A stretch of DNA of 64,000 nucleotides from LMUY01 sp965198895 (lineage in GTDB: Bacteria > Pseudomonadota > Alphaproteobacteria > Acetobacterales > Acetobacteraceae). The position numbers were made by a program, and so were the translations under genes. The stretch covers positions 2,480,001-2,544,000 of the forward strand of contig OZ240676.1 in the NCBI GenBank assembly GCA_965198895.1, given 5' to 3'. A model generated the notes under the pieces. The model ran no database searches. It had not been told where the DNA came from and saw only the letters and a list, made by a program, of their open reading frames with translations. Below, one piece after another: positions 41,176-49,701 of this stretch (position 1 is its first letter; every line of letters begins with the position of its first letter).

Positions 41176-42171
41176 ATGAGACGCAACGACCGGCTAGGCC
41201 GCGGGGCCGCGCTTTCTTTCGTGGTCCACCTGGTGGTGGCGTTGGCGCTGGTGTTCCTGGCGTCGCCGCCACCTGTGGAGCCGATGCCGGACCAGGCCAG
41301 CTTCGAAGTGGACATCGTCGGACCGCCGCAGGAGGCCCGCAAGGCCAACGTCTCCGCGCCGATCCCGGCCTCGACCGTGGCGCCGACGCCCTCGCCGGAG
41401 CCCCCGTCGCCGGAGCCGCCGAAGCCCACGCCGCCGCAGCCGCCACCACCGCCCCCGCCGCCCCCGCCTCCGCCACCGCCGCCTCCCCCGCCGGAGCCGG
41501 CGCCGCCCAAGCCGCAGCCGCCCGCCCCCCCGCAGCCGGTGGCGCCCGAGCCGTCGGAAACCGTCGCTCCGCCACCGCCGCCGACGCCGCCGGTCCCGTC
41601 GCCGCCGCTGCCGACACCGCCGCTGCCGACGCCACCCCCGCCGGTGCCGCCACCCCCGGCGCCGCGCCCGCCCACGCCGACGCCGCCGAGCCAGAGCACG
41701 CAGCCCAACCCGGCCAAGACTCCGGCGCCGGATAGCCGCGCCCTGTTGAACACGCTCGACCGGCTGCGCTCGCTGCGGCAGTCGAACGAGGCGCCGACCG
41801 CGCGCTACAGCCCGCCGGCCTCCGGCGCGCCGGTGACGGGCGGCAGCGTGCACGGGACGGACAACACGTCGCTGAACGCCGTGCAGCGCGGTGCGATCGG
41901 CGAGAAGGTGCGCGATTGCTGGACCCGGGACGCCGGCGCGCTCCATGCCGACACATTCCAGGTGCATCTGATCGTGACCACCGATGCGAACGGCGTCGCC
42001 CGCGAGGCGCAGATCGCGCCGGGTGACCCGGCGTCCCCCCTGGGCAGCCCGCTGCATGCCTTCGCCGAACGCGCCGTCCGCGCGGTGCTGGCCGCCCAGT
42101 GTTCGGCGCTGCCGCTACCGTCCAGCATGATGGGCCAGATCCATCGCTTCGATTTCATCTTCAAGCCATGA
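41176..42171 (+). CDS. tolA: TolA-like protein with proline-rich periplasmic linker
   Basis: A 331-residue protein in the tolA position. Residues 13-31 (LSFVVHLVVALALVFLASP) form the membrane anchor, including the SxxxH-type pairing motif. Residues from about 72 to 180 are mostly proline with scattered E, K, Q, A, T, S and V, including an unbroken run of more than 15 prolines. Typical TolA instead has a long Ala/Lys-rich helix here. The C-terminal domain (about 230-331) has VRDCWTRDAGA and VHLIVTTDANGVAREAQIAPGD, typical of TolA/TonB C-terminal folds. It should link the inner-membrane TolQR motor to TolB/Pal through a stiff polyproline rod. Confidence 0.85.
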   Translation: MRRNDRLGRGAALSFVVHLVVALALVFLASPPPVEPMPDQASFEVDIVGPPQEARKANVSAPIPASTVAPTPSPEPPSPEPPKPTPPQPPPPPPPPPPPPPPPPPPEPAPPKPQPPAPPQPVAPEPSETVAPPPPPTPPVPSPPLPTPPLPTPPPPVPPPPAPRPPTPTPPSQSTQPNPAKTPAPDSRALLNTLDRLRSLRQSNEAPTARYSPPASGAPVTGGSVHGTDNTSLNAVQRGAIGEKVRDCWTRDAGALHADTFQVHLIVTTDANGVAREAQIAPGDPASPLGSPLHAFAERAVRAVLAAQCSALPLPSSMMGQIHRFDFIFKP

Positions 42172-42183
42172 CGGCAACATCGC

Positions 42184-42321
42184 CGTCATGGCAGGGCACG
42201 ACCTGCCATTCCGGGCGTCCCGCGGTCACCGACCGTGGGTCAGGCGCGCCATCGTGCCCGGCGTCGACCGCCTGTTTCGCGCACACCCCGTGGATGCCAG
42301 GGTCGAGCCCTGGCATGACGG
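42184..42321. repeat. Family B element (copy 3, divergent interior)
   Basis: The right end CAGGGTCGAGCCCTGGCATG is well kept; the left end (CGCCGTCATGGCAGGGCACG) is degenerate. A small hairpin (ATGACGGC/GCCGTCAT) overlaps the tolA stop. The element lies between tolA and tolB and may separate tolQRA from tolB expression. Confidence 0.6.
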
Positions 42322-42342
42322 TACAAACGGAGGATTCCCGTC

Positions 42343-43659
42343 ATGACTGACTTCCCCATCATCGGTCGCCGCGGCGCGCTCGCCGGGACCGCCACCTTGC
42401 TGACCGCTCCCGCCTGGGCCCAAGGCACCCCCTCGGCCGCGCCAAGTGCGTCCGGCGCCGCGATCACCGTGGATCGCGCCCGCACCGACCCGATCCCGAT
42501 CGGCATCCCCACCATGGGCGGCGACCTCGGCGCGCAGATCACCGGTGTGATCACCAACGACCTGCAGCGCTGCGGCCTGTTCAAGCCGCTCACCGGCCAG
42601 CAGCCCGGCGACGCGCCGGACTTCACGCCGTGGAAGGCGCAGGGCGCGCAGGCGCTCGTCACCGGCAACGCCAGCAGCGGCCGGGTGGAGTTCCGCCTGT
42701 GGGACGTGCCGCAGGGCCAGCAGATCCAGGGCACTGCCTATACCACGGCGGCCGGCAACTGGCGCCGGGTCGCGCATATCATCGCCGACGTGATCTACGA
42801 GCGGCTGCTCGGCGAGAAGGGCTATTTCGACACTCGCATCGTCTACGTCGCCGGCTCCGGCCCGCGGGACCGCCGGGTCAAGCGGCTGGCGATCATGGAC
42901 CAGGACAGCGAGAACAACCGCTACCTGACGGATGGCTCGTGGCTGGTGCTGACGCCGCGCTTTCATCCGACGCTGGATGAGATCGTGTTCATGTCGTACG
43001 CCAACAACCGCCCGCGAGTGTACTCCTTCAACCTGGGCAGCGGCTCGCAGCGTGTGCTCGGGGAGTTCGAAGGCATCACCTTCGCCCCCCGGTTTGCGCC
43101 GGACGGCAGCCACGTGATCATGTCAGTGACCCGCGGCGCCGGGTCGGACATCGTCACGGTGGGGCTGAACGGCGGCGGCTCGCAGCGGCTGACCAACTCG
43201 GGGGCGATCGATACCAGCCCGTGCTACAGCCCGGACGGTTCGCAGATCGTGTTCAACTCCGACCGTGGTGGCGACCAGCAGTTGTACCTCATGGGCGCCG
43301 GGGGCGGCGGGGCAAAGCGCATCTCGTTCGGCAAAGGCCGCTACGCTACGCCGGTTTGGTCGCCGCGCGGGGACCTGATCGCCTTCACCCGGCTCGGTGA
43401 CTCCGGTTTCGGGATCGGGGTCATGCACCCGGACGGCTCGGGTGAGCGCATCTTGTCCGAGAGCTTCGACGTGGAGGGCCCAACGTTCTGTCCGAACGGC
43501 CGCGTGCTGATGTTCTTCCGCGAGAGCGCCGCCCACGACAGCCGCGGCAACGGTTATGGATCGCGCCTGGTGTCGATCGACATCACCGGCTTCAACGAGC
43601 GCGCCGTCTCCACGCCCGGCGACGCGTCCGACCCGGCGTGGTCGCCTTTGCTGGCATGA
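42343..43659 (+). CDS. tolB: Tol-Pal system beta-propeller protein TolB
   Basis: A 438-residue periplasmic protein. The leader IIGRRGALAGTATLLTAPAWAQ carries two arginines and ends in an AWA cleavage motif near residue 27. Residues about 35-170 form the alpha/beta N-terminal domain. From about 205 on there are propeller blades with PRFAPDGSHVIMS, SPCYSPDGSQIVFNSDRGG and TPVWSPRGDLIAFTR. It binds Pal and TolA during envelope constriction. AACGGAGGA lies before the ATG. Its stop codon is inside the first unit of a 14-base tandem repeat. Confidence 0.94.
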   Translation: MTDFPIIGRRGALAGTATLLTAPAWAQGTPSAAPSASGAAITVDRARTDPIPIGIPTMGGDLGAQITGVITNDLQRCGLFKPLTGQQPGDAPDFTPWKAQGAQALVTGNASSGRVEFRLWDVPQGQQIQGTAYTTAAGNWRRVAHIIADVIYERLLGEKGYFDTRIVYVAGSGPRDRRVKRLAIMDQDSENNRYLTDGSWLVLTPRFHPTLDEIVFMSYANNRPRVYSFNLGSGSQRVLGEFEGITFAPRFAPDGSHVIMSVTRGAGSDIVTVGLNGGGSQRLTNSGAIDTSPCYSPDGSQIVFNSDRGGDQQLYLMGAGGGGAKRISFGKGRYATPVWSPRGDLIAFTRLGDSGFGIGVMHPDGSGERILSESFDVEGPTFCPNGRVLMFFRESAAHDSRGNGYGSRLVSIDITGFNERAVSTPGDASDPAWSPLLA

Positions 43660-43715
43660 GCCCGCTGGCCTGACCCCGCTGGCCTGACCCCGCTGGCCTG
43701 ACCCGCTGGCCTGAA
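43650..43715 (+). repeat. 14-bp tandem repeat between tolB and pal
   Basis: GCTGGCMTGASCCC repeats with unit starts at 43650, 43664, 43678, 43692 (one base short) and 43705 (partial). Each unit contains a TGA. The first TGA ends tolB; the next ones (43671, 43685, 43699, 43712) fall in shifting frames, so all three forward frames are closed within 60 bases. Confidence 0.9.
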
Positions 43716-43810
43716 TTGCGAAAATTACCATTCCCCCGGAACGATCTTACCTGTACGGCGTTCGGCGGTCAGTCGTAAAGATTTAAACTAGAGCTAGGAA
43801 TCGAGTCCCT

Positions 43811-44293
43811 ATGAACACCAAGACCTTGGCCTTGCTGGCCAGCCTCGCCCTCCTGTCCGCTTGTGCGAAGCAGGCAGATACGTCGGGCCTGGCCAACGGC
43901 AACGGCGCCAATGCCAGCAACTCCGGCGGCGCCATTCCGGGCAGCGAGGAAGATCTGGTGGCCAATGTCGGGGACCGCGTGTTCTTCGCCACGGCCGAAA
44001 ACAGCCTGAGCAGCGATGCCCGCGGCACGCTGGACCGTCAGTCGTCCTGGCTGGGCCGCTACCCGCAGGACAACGTGCAAATCGCCGGCAACTGCGACGA
44101 GCGTGGCACCGAGGAATACAACATCGCTCTCGGCGCCCGCCGCGCCAACTCTGCCCGCGACTACCTGGTCGCCCACGGCATCTCGTCCGCGCGCATCACC
44201 ACCATCAGCTACGGCAAGGATCGCCCGACCGCGCTGGGCTCCGACGAAAGCGCGTATCAGCAGAACCGCAACGCGATCACCTCCGTCCGCTAA
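43811..44293 (+). CDS. pal: Peptidoglycan-associated lipoprotein Pal
   Basis: A 160-residue outer-membrane lipoprotein. The signal peptide ends in the lipobox LLSAC, with the modified cysteine at residue 18. After an N/G/S-rich linker the OmpA-like domain begins (VFFATAENSLSS). It contains the peptidoglycan-binding signature GNCDERGTEEYNIALGARRANSARDYL (about 98-124), with the aspartate and arginine that grip diaminopimelate. It is shorter than the enterobacterial form mainly in the linker. The 150-base gap after tolB includes an A/T-rich stretch just before it and may hold its own promoter. Confidence 0.95.
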   Translation: MNTKTLALLASLALLSACAKQADTSGLANGNGANASNSGGAIPGSEEDLVANVGDRVFFATAENSLSSDARGTLDRQSSWLGRYPQDNVQIAGNCDERGTEEYNIALGARRANSARDYLVAHGISSARITTISYGKDRPTALGSDESAYQQNRNAITSVR

Positions 44294-44303
44294 GACGCAG
44301 CCT

Positions 44304-44340
44304 TCTTCCTCTCCCCTCGAGGGAGAGGGCGGGGCTAGGG
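44304..44340. repeat. Family A simple hairpin
   Basis: CTCTCCCCTC pairs with GAGGGAGAG around a short loop, followed by GCGGGGCTAGGG. It lies between pal and cpoB. Confidence 0.65.
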
Positions 44341-44416
44341 GCCGCGCCGCTGGGTTGCCGGTTGCATGGATCCGACCGTAGAACCCGCCCCATCAGGTGT
44401 CGCTGGAGTGTGTCGG

Positions 44417-45280
44417 ATGCGGGTTGCGGGTACGGTGTTGGCGGCGATGCTGCTGGTTGGCGGCCCGGCGGTCGCCCAGATGGACAGCCGGGACGCGATC
44501 GCGCTGCAGAACCAGATCCTCGAACTGCGTCAGCAGATCCAGACGATGCAGCAGCGCGGCGGCGCTCCCGCTCCGGCGTATCGGCCCGACCGGTCGCAAG
44601 GCGGCAGCGGCGATTCCGGCGGCCTCGTGGCGCAACTGTTGGACCGGGTCTCCACGCTGGAGGACCAGGTGCGCACGCTGCGTGGGCAAGTCGACCAACT
44701 GACCAACGCGCAGCAGCGGCAGCAGGAAGATTTCACCAAGCAAATCGGTGACCTGACGTTTGCCATGCAGAACAGCGCGGGGGGCGGTAGCCGTGCGCCG
44801 CAAGCTCAAGCGCCCCAGACGCCTCAGATCACGCTGAGCCCCCCGCCTTCGTCCTTGGGGGGTGGGCCGCCTCCGCCCGCCCTCACTGGGCCGACGCCGC
44901 GCACGCCGGAAGTGGCGATGCAGGAGGCCAATGCGGCGCTGGCCCGGCGTGACTATGCGGCGGCCGAGGCCGCAGCGCGTGAGGTGATTGCCAAGCGCAG
45001 CCCGCGTGCTGCCGACGCGCAATTCGTGTTGGCCCAAGCAGAGATGGGCGAGCGCAATTACCAGCAGGCCGCGCCCGATTTCTACGACGCCTACAACCGT
45101 GCCCGCACCAGCGCCCGCGCGCCCGATGCCTTGCTGGGCGTGGCCAACGCCCTGATCGCATTGGGCGATCGCCCCTCCGCCTGTGACGCGTTGGCGAAGC
45201 TGCGCGCCGAATTCCCGCAGCCCCGCCCCGACATCCGCGAGGCGGAATTGGCCGCCAGGGGCCGCGCCGCCTGTCGCTGA
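44417..45280 (+). CDS. cpoB: Cell division coordinator CpoB (YbgF), tol-pal system
   Basis: A 287-residue periplasmic protein. The signal peptide MRVAGTVLAAMLLVGGPAVAQ is followed by a Q- and L-rich coiled coil (about 26-46, and again about 70-110, TLEDQVRTLRGQVDQL). A proline-rich linker leads to a C-terminal TPR region (about 165-287, AALARRDYAAAEAAAREVI, FVLAQAEMGERNYQQAAPDFYDAYNRA). In E. coli the protein links outer-membrane constriction with septal peptidoglycan synthesis through Tol and PBP1B. The ATG at 44417 fits the signal peptide best; the frame is open 17 codons further upstream. Confidence 0.9.
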   Translation: MRVAGTVLAAMLLVGGPAVAQMDSRDAIALQNQILELRQQIQTMQQRGGAPAPAYRPDRSQGGSGDSGGLVAQLLDRVSTLEDQVRTLRGQVDQLTNAQQRQQEDFTKQIGDLTFAMQNSAGGGSRAPQAQAPQTPQITLSPPPSSLGGGPPPPALTGPTPRTPEVAMQEANAALARRDYAAAEAAAREVIAKRSPRAADAQFVLAQAEMGERNYQQAAPDFYDAYNRARTSARAPDALLGVANALIALGDRPSACDALAKLRAEFPQPRPDIREAELAARGRAACR

Positions 45281-45312
45281 CGGCCACGACGCAGGTCGCA
45301 TTCGACACGGCC

Positions 45313-46470
45313 ATGGGCCGGCTAGGCCCGTGGGACGGTGCCCGCCGGGTCGCGGTGGCCGTATCGGGCGGCCCGGACAGCCTGGCCTTGGCGGTCTTGG
45401 CCCGTGCCTGGGGGGACCCCATCGCGCTGATCGTGGATCATGGCCTGCGTGCCGAATCCGCCGCCGAAGCGGAGGGGGCCCGAACCGCAATGCTGGGCCT
45501 CGGCGTGCCGGCCCGTGTACTTCGGCTGGATCACCTTCACAAAGGGGCGGGGCTCGCGTCGCGCGCCCGCGCGGCCCGCTACGCCGCGCTCGCCAAGGCC
45601 TGCCGGGAGGCGGGGCTGGTGGATCTTCTGTTGGGGCACCACGCCGGCGACCAGGCGGAGACGGTGCTGATGCGCCAACGCCGGGGCAGCGGCCCGGCGG
45701 GACGCGCCGGCATGGCCGCGCTGGTCGAAACCGACGACATCCGCCTGCTGCGCCCCCTGCTCGCGGTGGACCCGGCCGAGCTACGAGCTGTGGTTGCCGA
45801 AACCGGCCTGATCGCCGCCGAGGACCCATCCAACACCGATGAACGCGCCACCAGGGTCCGCCTGCGCGGTGAAATCGGCACGGACCGGGCAGCCTTGTTG
45901 GCGGAGGCTGCCGCGTGCGGCAGCACCCGAACCAAGGCAGAGCGGGCCGTCGCCGCAGAACTGGCGGCTCGCGCGTCCCTGTATCCCGAAGGCTATGCCG
46001 TCATCTCGCCCGGGCCGATTACCGAGCCTTCGCTCGCGGCCGTGCTCCGCAGCGTATCGGGGCGGCGCTATCCGTTGGCGGCGGCGGCCCTTGCCGCCTC
46101 CCCCCGCGCAGCGACCTTGGCCGGGGTGCAACTGCAGGTCACCGCTGGTGGATGGCGGTTGACGCGGGAGGCGGCGGCAATGTCGGCCGCCGTCCCCGCC
46201 GCGCCTGGAGCCGTGTGGGACGGCCGGTTCAGGGTCGAGAAAGCGCCGGACAACGCCGAAATCGGGCCGTTGGGTGGGGAGTCTGGCCGGTTTCGGAATG
46301 CCTCGGACCTGCCGAGCACGGTGCTGCGCGGCTTGCCTGCACTGCGTTACAATGGCGTCCTATCCGCGGTGCCGCTTTTAGGATATGGATTGCCAGCTAT
46401 GGTTGCAGACCGGGTTGTCCTCCGGAACGCTTGCTTGCCTGCTGCAGGAGCGGCTTTCTTGGCGGCCTGA
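45313..46470 (+). CDS. tilS: tRNA(Ile)-lysidine synthase TilS
   Basis: A 385-residue ATP pyrophosphatase that turns C34 of the CAU-anticodon isoleucine tRNA into lysidine, so that it reads AUA. The PP-loop SGGPDS (residues 18-23) is intact, followed by LIVDHGLRAESAAEA (about 37-51) and LLGHHAGDQAETVLMR near residue 107, typical of TilS. The C-terminal half is poorly conserved, as usual in alphaproteobacteria. The gene starts 32 bases after cpoB and precedes ftsH, the common order in this class. Confidence 0.92.
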   Translation: MGRLGPWDGARRVAVAVSGGPDSLALAVLARAWGDPIALIVDHGLRAESAAEAEGARTAMLGLGVPARVLRLDHLHKGAGLASRARAARYAALAKACREAGLVDLLLGHHAGDQAETVLMRQRRGSGPAGRAGMAALVETDDIRLLRPLLAVDPAELRAVVAETGLIAAEDPSNTDERATRVRLRGEIGTDRAALLAEAAACGSTRTKAERAVAAELAARASLYPEGYAVISPGPITEPSLAAVLRSVSGRRYPLAAAALAASPRAATLAGVQLQVTAGGWRLTREAAAMSAAVPAAPGAVWDGRFRVEKAPDNAEIGPLGGESGRFRNASDLPSTVLRGLPALRYNGVLSAVPLLGYGLPAMVADRVVLRNACLPAAGAAFLAA

Positions 46471-46611
46471 TCGGGACGGGGGTGTGTTACACCTCGTTCG
46501 CGCCCATGTTGAGGTGACACCGCCATAACTGTGTGTTGGTGTGCAATGTATCGCCCCAAGCGCCCGGCCACCGGTGCGGAGGGGACAGCTGTGGATGGCC
46601 AGGGAACCTAG

Positions 46612-48528
<1,917 letters not shown>

Positions 48529-48540
48529 CACAACGCCTAA

Positions 48541-48770
48541 ATCCCCCTCCCCTTGAGGGAGGGGTTAGGGGAGGGGTAGCCCACGTCACGATCTCGCCGA
48601 GTGGCCCATCCCTCCCAAAATTCAGGCAATTGCACATACATTCTTCTCCCTCTCCCGCGGGCGGGAGAGGGCCGGGGTGAGGGTGCAACAGCCGTCCCAA
48701 ACCCGATTTTCGGCTCCTAAGCGGCCCTCACCCCAACCCTCTCCCGTGAAGAACGGGAGAGGGAGCCGCT
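48541..48770. repeat. Two adjacent Family A elements
   Basis: A short unit at 48541-48577 (CCCCTCCCCTTGAGGGAGGGG type, then GGGGAGGGG) is followed by a full composite unit from about 48654 to 48770. That unit has the same hairpin, GGGTGAGGGTGC, spacer, CCCTCACCCCAACC and hairpin order as at 21661 and 32730. It fills the convergent gap after ftsH. Confidence 0.75.
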
Positions 48771-48780
48771 TGGAGTAGGC

Positions 48781-49701
48781 CTATTTCGCTGGTTCGGTGG
48801 CTGCGGCGGGGGTTGCGGTCGGAGTGGCAGACGCTTCCGGACCCGGGTGGGGCCGGTTCATCATTGCGCCGGTCATCGGGATGAAGAACACCCCCACGTC
48901 GCGCCTTGAATGCACCTTGCCGTCCGCATCCTTGGTGTAGACGTAAAGCACCTGGCCACGTTTGAACGGCTGTCCGATCGGGATGATCATCCGGCCGCCT
49001 GGCTTCAGCTGCTTGAACAAATCCGGCGGTGTGTACTGGGCGGCGCACGTCGCCATGATGATGTCGAAGCCGTCCTTCACCTCGGGCCAGCCGAAATATC
49101 CATCGCCGACCCGGCTCTCGATGTTGGTGTAGCCCAACGGCTCCCACAGCTTGGCGACGGCATGGCCGAGCGGCTCGATGATCTCGATGCTGTAGGCCTT
49201 CTTCACGATGCGGGACAGCAGGGAGGATTGGAAGCCGCTCCCGGTGCCGATTTCCAAAGTCGTGTCGCCGGGCTGCGGCTTGCAGATCTGGGTCATGTAC
49301 GCCTGGCCCAGATAGTCCGACAGCGCGGAGCCATAGCCGAGCGCCCACGGTTTTGGGTCCGTCTCATACGCCTCGCCGGATAGCGCGCGGTGATCGGCGT
49401 AGTTGTAGTGGTAGTACTCGCGGGGCACGACCTCGAACGCGCGCATCACCGCCGGGTCGGCGGTGCCGAGACGGTCTTTCAGGTAGCTTGAAATGCGGGC
49501 CAGCGCGGCGGGCTTGCGGGCCTGGATCGCGGCGAACTGGTCGTCCGTCATGTCGATCGGCCGGCCGGACTTGCGCATCGCCTCCTCGAAGGCGGCGCGG
49601 TTCCAGGCCGGGGCGGGGGCGGCGAACGCGGGGGGAACCAGCGCGGCGCCGGCGGCAGCACCGAGCAGGGTGCGACGTGTCAGGTGGTGGAAGGCTGCCA
49701 C
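48781..49701 (-). CDS. Exported protein-L-isoaspartate O-methyltransferase-like protein
   Basis: A 306-residue protein. The leader LTRRTLLGAAAGAALVPPAFAAPA has a twin arginine, a hydrophobic core and an AFA cleavage motif near residue 28, so export is likely. The following domain matches PCMT enzymes: VVPREYYHYNYADHRALSGEAYETD (about 91-115), then GYGSALSDYLGQAYMTQIC and the SAM-binding loop TLEIGTGSGFQSSLLSRI (about 148-165). PCMT normally repairs isoaspartate in cytoplasmic proteins and needs SAM, which is not expected in the periplasm. A P/A/T-rich tail follows. The GTG start lies inside the 3' end of the next gene upstream (22-base overlap). Confidence 0.78.
   Translation of the reverse strand: MAAFHHLTRRTLLGAAAGAALVPPAFAAPAPAWNRAAFEEAMRKSGRPIDMTDDQFAAIQARKPAALARISSYLKDRLGTADPAVMRAFEVVPREYYHYNYADHRALSGEAYETDPKPWALGYGSALSDYLGQAYMTQICKPQPGDTTLEIGTGSGFQSSLLSRIVKKAYSIEIIEPLGHAVAKLWEPLGYTNIESRVGDGYFGWPEVKDGFDIIMATCAAQYTPPDLFKQLKPGGRMIIPIGQPFKRGQVLYVYTKDADGKVHSRRDVGVFFIPMTGAMMNRPHPGPEASATPTATPAAATEPAK

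Noticed and set aside
41154..41753. Long glycine-rich reading frame opposite to tolA
   Set aside because: It is the mirror of the proline-rich tolA region (CCN read as GGN); tolA has a clear family domain and operon position.
42170..42192. Intrinsic terminator after tolA
   Set aside because: The ATGACGGC/GCCGTCAT hairpin has no T-run and overlaps the family B repeat, so termination is not supported.
43650..43715. CRISPR-like array between tolB and pal
   Set aside because: Units are 14 bases and directly adjacent with no spacers, so it is a simple tandem repeat.
46503..46510. CCCATGTT upstream of ftsH, similar to the -10 part of heat-shock (sigma-32) promoters
   Set aside because: No CTTGAA-like -35 element lies 13-15 bases before it, so the match is not convincing.
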